Positions 1 to 5,874 of a stretch of DNA of 11,557 nucleotides are shown here, piece by piece. The stretch lies in NCBI GenBank assembly GCA_024653385.1, contig JANLFZ010000063.1, forward strand, positions 3,195 to 14,751, given 5' to 3'. Source of the stretch: Thermoguttaceae bacterium. GTDB lineage: Bacteria; Planctomycetota; Planctomycetia; Pirellulales; Thermoguttaceae. The first letter of the stretch is position 1. Each line of letters begins with the position of its first letter. The position numbers and the translations under genes are program-made. The notes beneath the pieces are model-generated. The model had not been told where the DNA came from. It saw only the letters and a program-made list of their open reading frames with translations, and searched no databases.

Positions 1-135
1 GCACTACTGCGCGACAGGCAACAAGGGGCGGTGCATCGGGCTGTTGACCAGCCGGCCGATCGGGCCGCATCGCGACACACCATGACCCCTCGAACCGATT
101 GTTTCCTAGGCCCTTACCATCTCAGGAGAAGCCGC
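1..135. other. Leader region upstream of the DUF1080 gene
   Basis: I see no gene here. The reading frame of the next gene stays open upstream to an ATG at position 31, but the stretch it would add (Arg/His/Asp-rich) does not look like a protein N terminus. A good SD (AGGAGA, 124-129) and a signal peptide place the real start at 136. A TTGACC hexamer at 44-49 resembles a -35 box, but there is no matching -10 box 16-18 nt downstream, so I do not call a promoter. Confidence 0.5.
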
Positions 136-810
136 ATGACGACGCTATTTCGAGTCGCGCTGGTCGGGACGGCCCTGTTGGCCGCACTGCTGGTCACCCC
201 GAGTCCGCTCTATGCGCAGCAAGGTGGCCAGAACGGCTGGATCACGCTGTTCAACGGCAAGGACCTCGACGGATGGACGTTCCACCTGGGCAAGGATGGT
301 GGCGCCAACGACGGGACCTTCGTCGTCAAGGACGGACTCCTGATCTGCACCGGCAAGCCGGCCGGGTACATGGCGACCGCCAAATCGTACCGCAACTACA
401 CGCTCGAATTCGAGTTCGCCTTCAAGAGACCCGAAGGGCTCAAGAGCGATGCGGAGTTTCGGGGCAACAGCGGTTGTCTGATCCACGTGGGCCAGCCCAA
501 CGCGCTGGGCGTGTGGCCACGCAGCATCGAGGTGCAGGGAGCCCATCGGCAGCTTGGCGTGATCCTGCCCATCCCCCGGAATCTGAAGTGTACCCTGACC
601 TTCAACGCCGAGGCGTCGGAGAAGGCCCGTAAGCCGGTCGGCCAGTTCAACAAGTTCGAGATCGATGTCCACGGCGGCGACATGACCATCAAGCTCAATG
701 GCGTGGTCGTCTCGACCGTGCGCGACTGCGAGCTGACCGAAGGGCCCATCGGGTTCCAAAGCGAAGGCGCCGAGACGCATTGGAGGAACATCCGTATTCG
801 GCCGCGGTAG
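136..810 (+). CDS. Exported DUF1080 (3-keto-disaccharide hydrolase-like) protein
   Basis: A 224-residue secreted protein of the DUF1080/PF06439 family. This is a concanavalin-like beta-sandwich fold, greatly expanded in planctomycetes and linked to glycan or 3-keto-sugar hydrolysis. Residues 1-27 form a signal peptide: a short N-region with Arg6, a Leu/Ala/Val-rich core, and a likely cut after PLYA before QQG. The family signature FNGKDLDGW follows at residues 39-47, and the C terminus ends in the typical HWRNIRIRP strand. The single domain fills the protein, so it is a minimal member. The start at 136 is chosen because AGGAGA lies 6 nt upstream and because the signal peptide begins there. 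No neighbouring gene indicates its substrate. Family assignment is firm; enzymatic activity is inferred from the family only. Confidence 0.9.
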   Translation: MTTLFRVALVGTALLAALLVTPSPLYAQQGGQNGWITLFNGKDLDGWTFHLGKDGGANDGTFVVKDGLLICTGKPAGYMATAKSYRNYTLEFEFAFKRPEGLKSDAEFRGNSGCLIHVGQPNALGVWPRSIEVQGAHRQLGVILPIPRNLKCTLTFNAEASEKARKPVGQFNKFEIDVHGGDMTIKLNGVVVSTVRDCELTEGPIGFQSEGAETHWRNIRIRPR

Positions 811-1031
811 CGGGCGTGGCCCACAAAGCACCAAGGCCCATGCGATGGACCGCAGCCGTTGTCGCGCCAGCAGCTTGCGAGGTCGTTATCATCGGACCTA
901 CTTGCCTTGCTTGTCCAGCCTGCTCTATAGGAAACCTCGCCCCAGCCTACTTGAACTGTGGCGTATGCTTGCTATGTTGGTTGGGGTAGCGACGTCGAAA
1001 AGCCAAGTCTTGCAAAGGGAGCGGTAGACCC
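811..1031. other. 221-bp intergenic region with a promoter, no gene
   Basis: There is no convincing ORF; the short frames here are overlapping shadows. A possible imperfect hairpin near 820-857 (GCGTGG-CC against GGCCCATGC, one wobble and one bulge) lacks a U-tract. The right half carries the promoter listed at 951-978 and the SD-like AGGGAG at 1016-1021 for the next gene. Confidence 0.5.
951..978 (+). promoter_or_regulatory. Sigma-70-type promoter with extended -10, for the TIGR03000 gene
   Basis: TTGAAC (951-956) and TATGTT (973-978) are separated by 16 nt. Each matches 4 of 6 consensus bases, and a TGC (970-972) directly before the -10 gives the extended -10 motif. Transcription would begin near 985, leaving a leader of about 47 nt with AGGGAG 10 nt before the ATG at 1032. 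Visual match only. Confidence 0.45.
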
Positions 1032-2432
1032 ATGTTGCGTGCAGGATGGAAATACCTATTCGTCAGCTTGGTGATGATTGGAGCCCTTGGCAGCGGCAAC
1101 CAGTCGGCTTCGGCACACTGGGGCATCCTCCGGCCCCTCTGGTGGCCATGCAGGCCGTGCGCAACCGATTATTGGACTGTAGGTTACAGCTACATCCCCG
1201 CGGTCTCGTACCGCGTGGGCTGGTGGCCAGGTTATCGGATCGCGTGGAGACATCGCGCGTGTTCGTGCTGCTGGTGGGATTGCTGCTGCACGCCGGTCTG
1301 TTCTTGCATCCCCGGGGCGTTCGATCCGTGTTGCGAAGGCGGCGCGGTCGTGACAACTCCTGCGACGGCTCCCGCCGCCGCTCCCTCCCAGGTTCCCGAG
1401 CAAGTTCCCACGCTGGCTCCGCCGAAACCGGTGGCGACGCCCAAGGAAGTCCAGCCTGGGCCTGTCCACGAACCGGCTCCGGCAACTCCGGCTCCCACGA
1501 ATCCCCCCCTCCCGAAACCGGAGCTGGATACCACCCCAAGTCCCCCAAAACCCGCAACTCCCTTCCGAGGAACGGGCTATGAGATTCCCAGCAGAGGGGA
1601 TAGCGGCTTGTTGACCGTCCACGTGCCCGCCAACGCGGCCGTGTACATCAACGGCGAGAGGACCCACAGCACGGGCAGCCGCCGGGAGTACATCTCCTAC
1701 GGCTTGGAGCCCGGCAACGTCTATCGGTATCAAGTCCGAGCGCTCATCGAATGCACCCCCTACGTGGCGATGGATGGGAAGGTCCTTTTGCCCGACGGCA
1801 GCGCCGTGCTTGCGGATAAGGACCAGACCATCATCTACCCCAATGGGGAGCGGGTGACGATCGACGGAACGGTCACGTCTCCCGACGGCCAGTCGAAGAA
1901 GACCAACAAGACCAAGGTAACGCCCTCGAAGCGCGAGCGCGAGCTGGACTGGTTCGCTCCGCGCACCGTCACGCAGGACGGCAAATCGTCGGTCGTGACC
2001 GACTGGCGAGTCAAGGAGATCGAGACCGCCGTGATCGAGAAACCCAATGGCGTGCGGATCTCGGTGATCGAACGCATCGAGCGCGATCTGCCCGCTGAAC
2101 TCGCGGCCGAAGCCAACCCGCCGTATGTCGAGAAATCGCGAGAGACGGTGCTTCGGTTGTGGAACGCCGACGGGACGATCCCCGAGGATAACCAGCCCGT
2201 CCTGCTCCCCAACGGCGCCATCGTGGTTCAACGCCAGGCCGTGGTCTTGCCCGACGGCACGGTTTTCAGCAAGAAGGACAAGCAGTGGACCTGGGTCACG
2301 AAGACCGTCACCCTGACGGCCGGCGATCGGGTGGACGTGTCGTTCACCGACAACGTGACTGTCGATCGGGCCCTGGTGGCCAAGGCCGAGAGTGAAGGTG
2401 CGCAAAAGTCGGCATTGAGCACAGGGCCTTGA
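1032..2432 (+). CDS. Exported Cys/Trp-rich TIGR03000-domain protein
   Basis: A 466-residue protein with a signal peptide (about residues 1-28, cut near SASA/HW). Residues 40-101 are rich in Trp/Tyr and hold 12 of the 13 cysteines, including CSCC at 77-80 and CCC at 84-86. Residues 109-178 are a Pro/Ala linker typical of an extended surface spacer. Residues 193-239 match the first part of TIGR03000, a planctomycete domain of unknown function (LTVHVPANAAVYINGE, then STGSRREYISYGLEPG and YRYQVRA). Residues 240-416 contain repeated P(D/N)G turns (LLPDG 252, YPNG 269, SPDG 283, KPNG 337, LLPNG 391, LPDG 406). VTLTAGDRVDVSFTD at 426-440 resembles the closing strands of TIGR03000. The protein is probably an envelope or surface component; its function is unknown. 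It is transcribed alone, between its own promoter and a terminator. Confidence 0.85.
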   Translation: MLRAGWKYLFVSLVMIGALGSGNQSASAHWGILRPLWWPCRPCATDYWTVGYSYIPAVSYRVGWWPGYRIAWRHRACSCCWWDCCCTPVCSCIPGAFDPCCEGGAVVTTPATAPAAAPSQVPEQVPTLAPPKPVATPKEVQPGPVHEPAPATPAPTNPPLPKPELDTTPSPPKPATPFRGTGYEIPSRGDSGLLTVHVPANAAVYINGERTHSTGSRREYISYGLEPGNVYRYQVRALIECTPYVAMDGKVLLPDGSAVLADKDQTIIYPNGERVTIDGTVTSPDGQSKKTNKTKVTPSKRERELDWFAPRTVTQDGKSSVVTDWRVKEIETAVIEKPNGVRISVIERIERDLPAELAAEANPPYVEKSRETVLRLWNADGTIPEDNQPVLLPNGAIVVQRQAVVLPDGTVFSKKDKQWTWVTKTVTLTAGDRVDVSFTDNVTVDRALVAKAESEGAQKSALSTGP

Positions 2433-2460
2433 CCCGCGTTGGGCGACCGTGACGAGCAAG

Positions 2461-2495
2461 AGCCCCGCGGCGCACGGCGTGGCGGGGCTTTTTTT
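2461..2495 (+). terminator. Rho-independent terminator after the TIGR03000 gene
   Basis: A perfect 8-bp stem AGCCCCGC (2461-2468) / GCGGGGCT (2482-2489) runs directly into seven T residues (2489-2495). The 13-nt loop can fold a further CGC/GCG mini-stem. It begins 28 nt after the stop codon at 2432, so the TIGR03000 gene is the last gene of its transcript. Confidence 0.88.
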
Positions 2496-2596
2496 GTCGG
2501 CATGATGCGGCCCAAGAGAGGGGCATATGCCGTCCTCTCCACGGCGGCACGGGTCAAGCACCCAGTCGTAGGATGCCGCCGGCGTGACAACAGGCG

Positions 2597-2626
2597 TTGA
2601 GCAATGGGCCGATTGGGGGATATAAT
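2597..2626 (+). promoter_or_regulatory. Strong sigma-70-type promoter for asd
   Basis: A perfect TATAAT (2621-2626) lies 18 nt downstream of TTGAGC (2597-2602). Transcription would start near 2633 and give a leader of about 55 nt before the GTG start at 2689. It follows the terminator of the previous gene, so it probably drives asd and possibly truA and the glycosyltransferase by readthrough. Confidence 0.65.
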
Positions 2627-2688
2627 TCGGGTTTACCGGTTCGGCCAGCCGGCCGGAAAGTCGTGTTTGTTAGCCCTGGAGAGGACCC

Positions 2689-3693
2689 GTGTTCGACTCG
2701 ATCGCTGTCGTCGGCGCTACCGGCGCCGTTGGTTCCATCATCCGCGAGCTGCTGGAAACCCGAAAGTTCCCCTTCAAGCGGATCAAGTTCCTCGCCTCGG
2801 CGCGGTCGGCCGGCAAGACGGTCACGTTCGCGGGCCAAGAGCACACGGTCGAGGAGCTGAAACCCGAGGCGTTCCGGGGAGTCGAACTGGCCATTGCGAG
2901 CACGCCCGACGAGGTCGCCCGCGACTTCGTTCCCGCCGCGGTGGAAGCCGGCTGCGTCGTGGTCGACGAAAGCGCCTACTGGCGCATGGACCCCAAGGTG
3001 CCTTTGGTGATTCCCGAGGTCAACGCGCACGCGATCCGCCGGCACCAGGGGATCATCGCCAGCCCGAATTGCTCGACCACGCAGATGGTGCAAGCGCTGA
3101 AGCCGCTGCACGATTACGGCCGGGTGAAGCGGGTCGTCGTGAGCACGTACCAGGCGGTCAGCGGCGCAGGGCTGGTGGGCAGCCGGGACCTCGAGGGGGG
3201 AACCCGCGCTGCGCTCGAGGGCCGCGCGTACCAGTACGAGTGTTTCCCCTATCCGATCGCGTTCAATTGCATCCCGCAGATCGGCTCGCCCAAGCACCAG
3301 GGCTATACGTCCGAAGAGATGAAGATGGTGCTGGAGACGCGGAAGATCCTCGAGGACGAGTCGATCCAGATCTGCGCCACGTGCGTGCGGATTCCGGTCA
3401 GCAACTGCCACAGCGAGAGCATCCTGGTCGAGACCGAAAAGAAGATCACGGTCGAGAAGGCCCGCGAGCTGTTCGCCGCGACGCCGGGGCTGGTCGTGAT
3501 GGACGACCTGCCCAAGAAGACCTACCCGATGCCCATGCTGTGCGACCGGCGCGACGAGACGTTCATCGGGCGCATCCGCGAGGACTTGTCCTCGCCCAGC
3601 GGCCTGGCGTTCTGGTGCGTCAGCGACAACCTGCGCAAAGGCGCGGCGACCAACGCCGTGCAGATCGCCGAGGCCCTGGTTCGGGGCGTGTAG
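2689..3693 (+). CDS. asd: Aspartate-semialdehyde dehydrogenase
   Basis: A 334-residue cytoplasmic enzyme, the normal family length. It reduces L-aspartyl-4-phosphate to aspartate semialdehyde with NADPH, the branch point to lysine/diaminopimelate, methionine and threonine. The nucleotide-binding loop GATGAVG is at residues 9-15. The catalytic cysteine is Cys128 in SPNCSTTQ. The substrate Arg234 and the base His241 lie in RIPVSNCHSE. The family usually has Gly before this histidine (GHS); here it is Cys240. The start is GTG at 2689, with GGAGAGGA (2678-2685) just upstream and the GATGAVG loop at the expected distance. An in-frame alternative would lose the Rossmann strand. It is preceded by its own TATAAT promoter. 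truA follows after 69 bp. Identity is very secure. Confidence 0.96.
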   Translation: MFDSIAVVGATGAVGSIIRELLETRKFPFKRIKFLASARSAGKTVTFAGQEHTVEELKPEAFRGVELAIASTPDEVARDFVPAAVEAGCVVVDESAYWRMDPKVPLVIPEVNAHAIRRHQGIIASPNCSTTQMVQALKPLHDYGRVKRVVVSTYQAVSGAGLVGSRDLEGGTRAALEGRAYQYECFPYPIAFNCIPQIGSPKHQGYTSEEMKMVLETRKILEDESIQICATCVRIPVSNCHSESILVETEKKITVEKARELFAATPGLVVMDDLPKKTYPMPMLCDRRDETFIGRIREDLSSPSGLAFWCVSDNLRKGAATNAVQIAEALVRGV

Positions 3694-3715
3694 TCCCAAC
3701 AGTGCCGACCAGGAT

Positions 3716-3747
3716 GGGGCAGGGTACAGGGCAGGGCAGGGCAGGGG
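3716..3747 (+). repeat. GGGCA tandem repeat with six G-tracts, in the truA leader
   Basis: Six runs of three or four G (3716-3719, 3722-3724, 3729-3731, 3734-3736, 3739-3741, 3744-3747) are joined by loops of 2-4 nt (CA, TACA, CA, CA, CA). The core is a pentamer GGGCA repeat. It lies between asd and truA on the sense strand, and its last tract forms the only SD-like sequence (GGGGAG) of truA. The pattern fits a G-quadruplex-forming DNA or RNA element. Confidence 0.75.
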
Positions 3748-3762
3748 AGCAGTCCCGGTTCC

Positions 3763-4515
3763 ATGCGGACCCTCAAGCTCACATTGGCCTATGACGGCAC
3801 CGACTACGCCGGGTGGCAGGTCCAAGGCCCCGGCCGCGTCGCGGTGCAAGAGGTGCTCGAACAGGCGATCGAGGCCGTCACCGGAGCCAGGGTCCGCGTC
3901 CTGGCGAGCGGCCGGACGGACGCGGGCGTTCACGCCTTGGGCCAGGTGGTCAGTTTCCGCACCGAAAGCCGGCTTTCCCCCGAGACGCTCGTGCGGGCGC
4001 TGAACGCCCATTTGCCACACGATGTGGCCGTGCTCGACGCGGCGGAGGTCCCCGACGGGTTCCACGCCACCCATAGCGCGGTGCGCAAGCGATACCGGTA
4101 CGCGATTCACAACCACCCGATCCGCGATGTGTTCCGCCGCCGAACGAGCTGGCACTATCCCGTGCCGCTGGATGCCGCGGCCATGCACCGCGCGGCGCAG
4201 GCCCTTCGGGGTACCCACGATTTCCGCAGCTTCCAGACGAGCGGCTCCGAACGGAAGACGACCGTGCGCACGGTCTACGACATCGAAGTCCGCCGCGGCG
4301 AAGGCGACGAGCACCGCATGATTTTCGTGGAGATCGAGGCCGACGGATTCCTCTACAATATGGTCCGGGCGATCGTGGGCACCCTCGTGCAGGTCGGGCG
4401 AGGCCAGCGAGGCGAGTCCTGGCCGGCCGAGGTCCTCGCCGCCAAGGACCGGCGCCGCGCCGGCCGGACCGCGCCGCCCGAGGGCCTCGTGCTCTTGTGG
4501 GTCCGGTACGAATAA
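3763..4515 (+). CDS. truA: tRNA pseudouridine(38-40) synthase TruA
   Basis: A 250-residue cytoplasmic enzyme that isomerises uridine to pseudouridine at positions 38-40 of the tRNA anticodon stem. Length is typical. The catalytic Asp53 lies in GRTDAGVHA (residues 50-58). Tyr111 of the RYRY motif stacks on the target base in the family. FLYNMVR (196-202) and the C-terminal TAPPEGLVL (237-245) are further TruA signatures. The ATG at 3763 gives the classic N terminus LTLAYDGTDYAGWQ. The only SD-like sequence, GGGGAG at 3744-3749, is 13 nt away, longer than usual, and is part of the G-rich repeat. That suggests weak or structure-controlled initiation. It lies between asd and a glycosyltransferase, with no obvious functional link to either. 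Confidence 0.95.
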   Translation: MRTLKLTLAYDGTDYAGWQVQGPGRVAVQEVLEQAIEAVTGARVRVLASGRTDAGVHALGQVVSFRTESRLSPETLVRALNAHLPHDVAVLDAAEVPDGFHATHSAVRKRYRYAIHNHPIRDVFRRRTSWHYPVPLDAAAMHRAAQALRGTHDFRSFQTSGSERKTTVRTVYDIEVRRGEGDEHRMIFVEIEADGFLYNMVRAIVGTLVQVGRGQRGESWPAEVLAAKDRRRAGRTAPPEGLVLLWVRYE

Positions 4516-4522
4516 AGAGGGC

Positions 4523-4564
4523 TTTGATCCTTCGTCCTTCACGCGTTGTCCTTCATCCTGCTCT
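4523..4564. repeat. Degenerate 7-nt tandem repeat between truA and the glycosyltransferase gene
   Basis: Six consecutive heptamers read TTTGATC, CTTCGTC, CTTCACG, CGTTGTC, CTTCATC, CTGCTCT (4523-4564), with consensus CTTCRTC. They fill most of the 58-bp spacer and end 9 nt before the next ATG, where an SD would be expected. The stretch is pyrimidine-rich on the + strand. Function unknown. Confidence 0.6.
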
Positions 4565-4573
4565 TGGTCCCCC

Positions 4574-5737
4574 ATGCGCGTCGCTCACGTCATCACACGG
4601 TTGATCCTCGGCGGGGCCCAAGAGAACACGCTCCTGACGTGCGAGGACCTCATGCGGCGCTACGGCGACGTGCTGCTGATCGCCGGACCGGGACTCGGCC
4701 CGGAGGGAAGCCTGGTGGAGCGGGCCAGGGCAGGGGGGGTCCCCCTGGAAATCGTGCCCTCGCTGCAACGCGCGATCCACCCGTGGCGCGACGCCGCCAG
4801 CTACTGGCACATCAAGGCCGCCCTGCACCGCTTCCGGCCCGACGTGGTTCACACGCACAGTGCCAAGGGCGGAATCCTCGGCCGGGCCGCGGCCTGGGCC
4901 CTGCGCGTGCCCGCCATCGTTCACACGATCCACGGCGCGCCGTTCCATCCGTACCAGGGCAGGGCAGGGCGGTGGTTCATCCGGACGTGCGAACGCTGGG
5001 CCGCGCGCCGTTGCCATGCCTTGGTCAGCGTGGCCGACGCGATGACCGATCTCTTGGCAGGCGCCGGCGTGGCTCCGCGCAGCCAGTTCACGACCATCTA
5101 CAGCGGCATGGAGGTCGAACCGTACCTCGATGCGCAAACACACCGGGACCGCGTGCGACGCGAATTGGGTTACCAGCCGCAGCACCTTGTGGTGGGCAAG
5201 CTCGCCCGGCTGTTCCACCTCAAAGGCCACGACGATGTGATTAGCGCCGCGCGCCCGGTGGTCGATGCGCACCCGAACGTCCGCTTCCTGTTCGTCGGCG
5301 ACGGCGTGCTGGCCGACCGGCTCCGCGCTCGGATTGCGGCAGCGGGCCTGTCGCAATACTTTCACTTCACCGGCCTGGTGCCGCCGTCGCGAGTGCCCGA
5401 ACTGATCGCCGCCATGGATATCGTGGTCCACGCGAGCCTGCGCGAAGGCCTCGCCCGGGTGCTGCCGCAAGCCCTGTTGGCGGGCAAACCCGCCGTGAGC
5501 TACGACATCGACGGGGCCCGCGAGGTGGTATTGCCCGAGGCGACCGGCTTTCTGGTCCCCCCAAGGGACGTCGCCGGACTGGTCGAGGCCATTTGCCGAT
5601 TGGCCGCGGACCCGGCATTGCGTGACCGCATGGGTCAAGAAGGCCGGCGCCGCTTTGCCGAGCGGTTTCGGCACGAACACATGACCGCGGCGATTCGCGC
5701 CCTGTACGAACGCCTCCTGCAACAGCGCCAGGGTTGA
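4574..5737 (+). CDS. Family 4 (GT-B fold) glycosyltransferase
   Basis: A 387-residue probable retaining glycosyltransferase. It would transfer a sugar from a nucleotide donor to a lipid, polysaccharide or protein at the inner face of the membrane. The N-terminal Rossmann half opens with VAHVITRLILGGAQENT (3-19), the acceptor-side glycine motif, and has VVHTHSAKGG at 91-100. The C-terminal donor-binding half contains GKLARLFHLKGHDD, FHFTGLVPPSRVPEL and REGLARVLPQALLAGKP. In the last of these the GT4 signature EX7E runs from Glu291 to Gln299, so the second Glu is a Gln. No transmembrane segment is evident. There is no SD: the leader is a pyrimidine-rich heptamer repeat, and coupling to truA is possible across 58 bp. 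The exact sugar and acceptor cannot be told; capsule, O-antigen or exopolysaccharide assembly is a reasonable guess. Confidence 0.85.
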   Translation: MRVAHVITRLILGGAQENTLLTCEDLMRRYGDVLLIAGPGLGPEGSLVERARAGGVPLEIVPSLQRAIHPWRDAASYWHIKAALHRFRPDVVHTHSAKGGILGRAAAWALRVPAIVHTIHGAPFHPYQGRAGRWFIRTCERWAARRCHALVSVADAMTDLLAGAGVAPRSQFTTIYSGMEVEPYLDAQTHRDRVRRELGYQPQHLVVGKLARLFHLKGHDDVISAARPVVDAHPNVRFLFVGDGVLADRLRARIAAAGLSQYFHFTGLVPPSRVPELIAAMDIVVHASLREGLARVLPQALLAGKPAVSYDIDGAREVVLPEATGFLVPPRDVAGLVEAICRLAADPALRDRMGQEGRRRFAERFRHEHMTAAIRALYERLLQQRQG

Positions 5738-5775
5738 ACTCGTTGCCAAGGTGGACCGTGGACCCCCGGACCGCG

Positions 5776-5804
5776 TTGGCGATCGCCCGAGCAGTGGTTA
5801 CACT
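5776..5804 (+). promoter_or_regulatory. Candidate promoter for the kinase gene, with overlapping palindrome
   Basis: TTGGCG (5776-5781) and TACACT (5799-5804) are spaced by exactly 17 nt, each 4 of 6 to consensus. Transcription would start near 5811, with a leader of about 64 nt. A perfect 10-bp palindrome GGCGATCGCC (5778-5787) overlaps the -35 box and could be a regulator site. It is the only such copy near the gene. Visual match only. Confidence 0.4.
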
Positions 5805-5874
5805 TCAACAGCAAGCATCACCGTGATCGTCGGCTCCCTCAGGTCGAGAGTATTCTCCCCCGTGCGAGTGCCCC

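Noticed and set aside
820..857. Hairpin after the DUF1080 gene as a terminator
   Set aside because: The stem has a bulge and a wobble pair, and no U-tract follows.
1056..2561. 501-codon open frame on the - strand across the TIGR03000 gene
   Set aside because: Antisense shadow: it crosses the intrinsic terminator, shows no start signal, and the + strand frame has signal peptide and domain motifs.
2554..4575. 673-codon open frame on the - strand across asd and truA
   Set aside because: It is antisense to two clearly conserved genes, its translation is low-complexity (His/Asp/Arg-rich) with no motif, and it is explained by the GC-rich third codon positions of the real genes.
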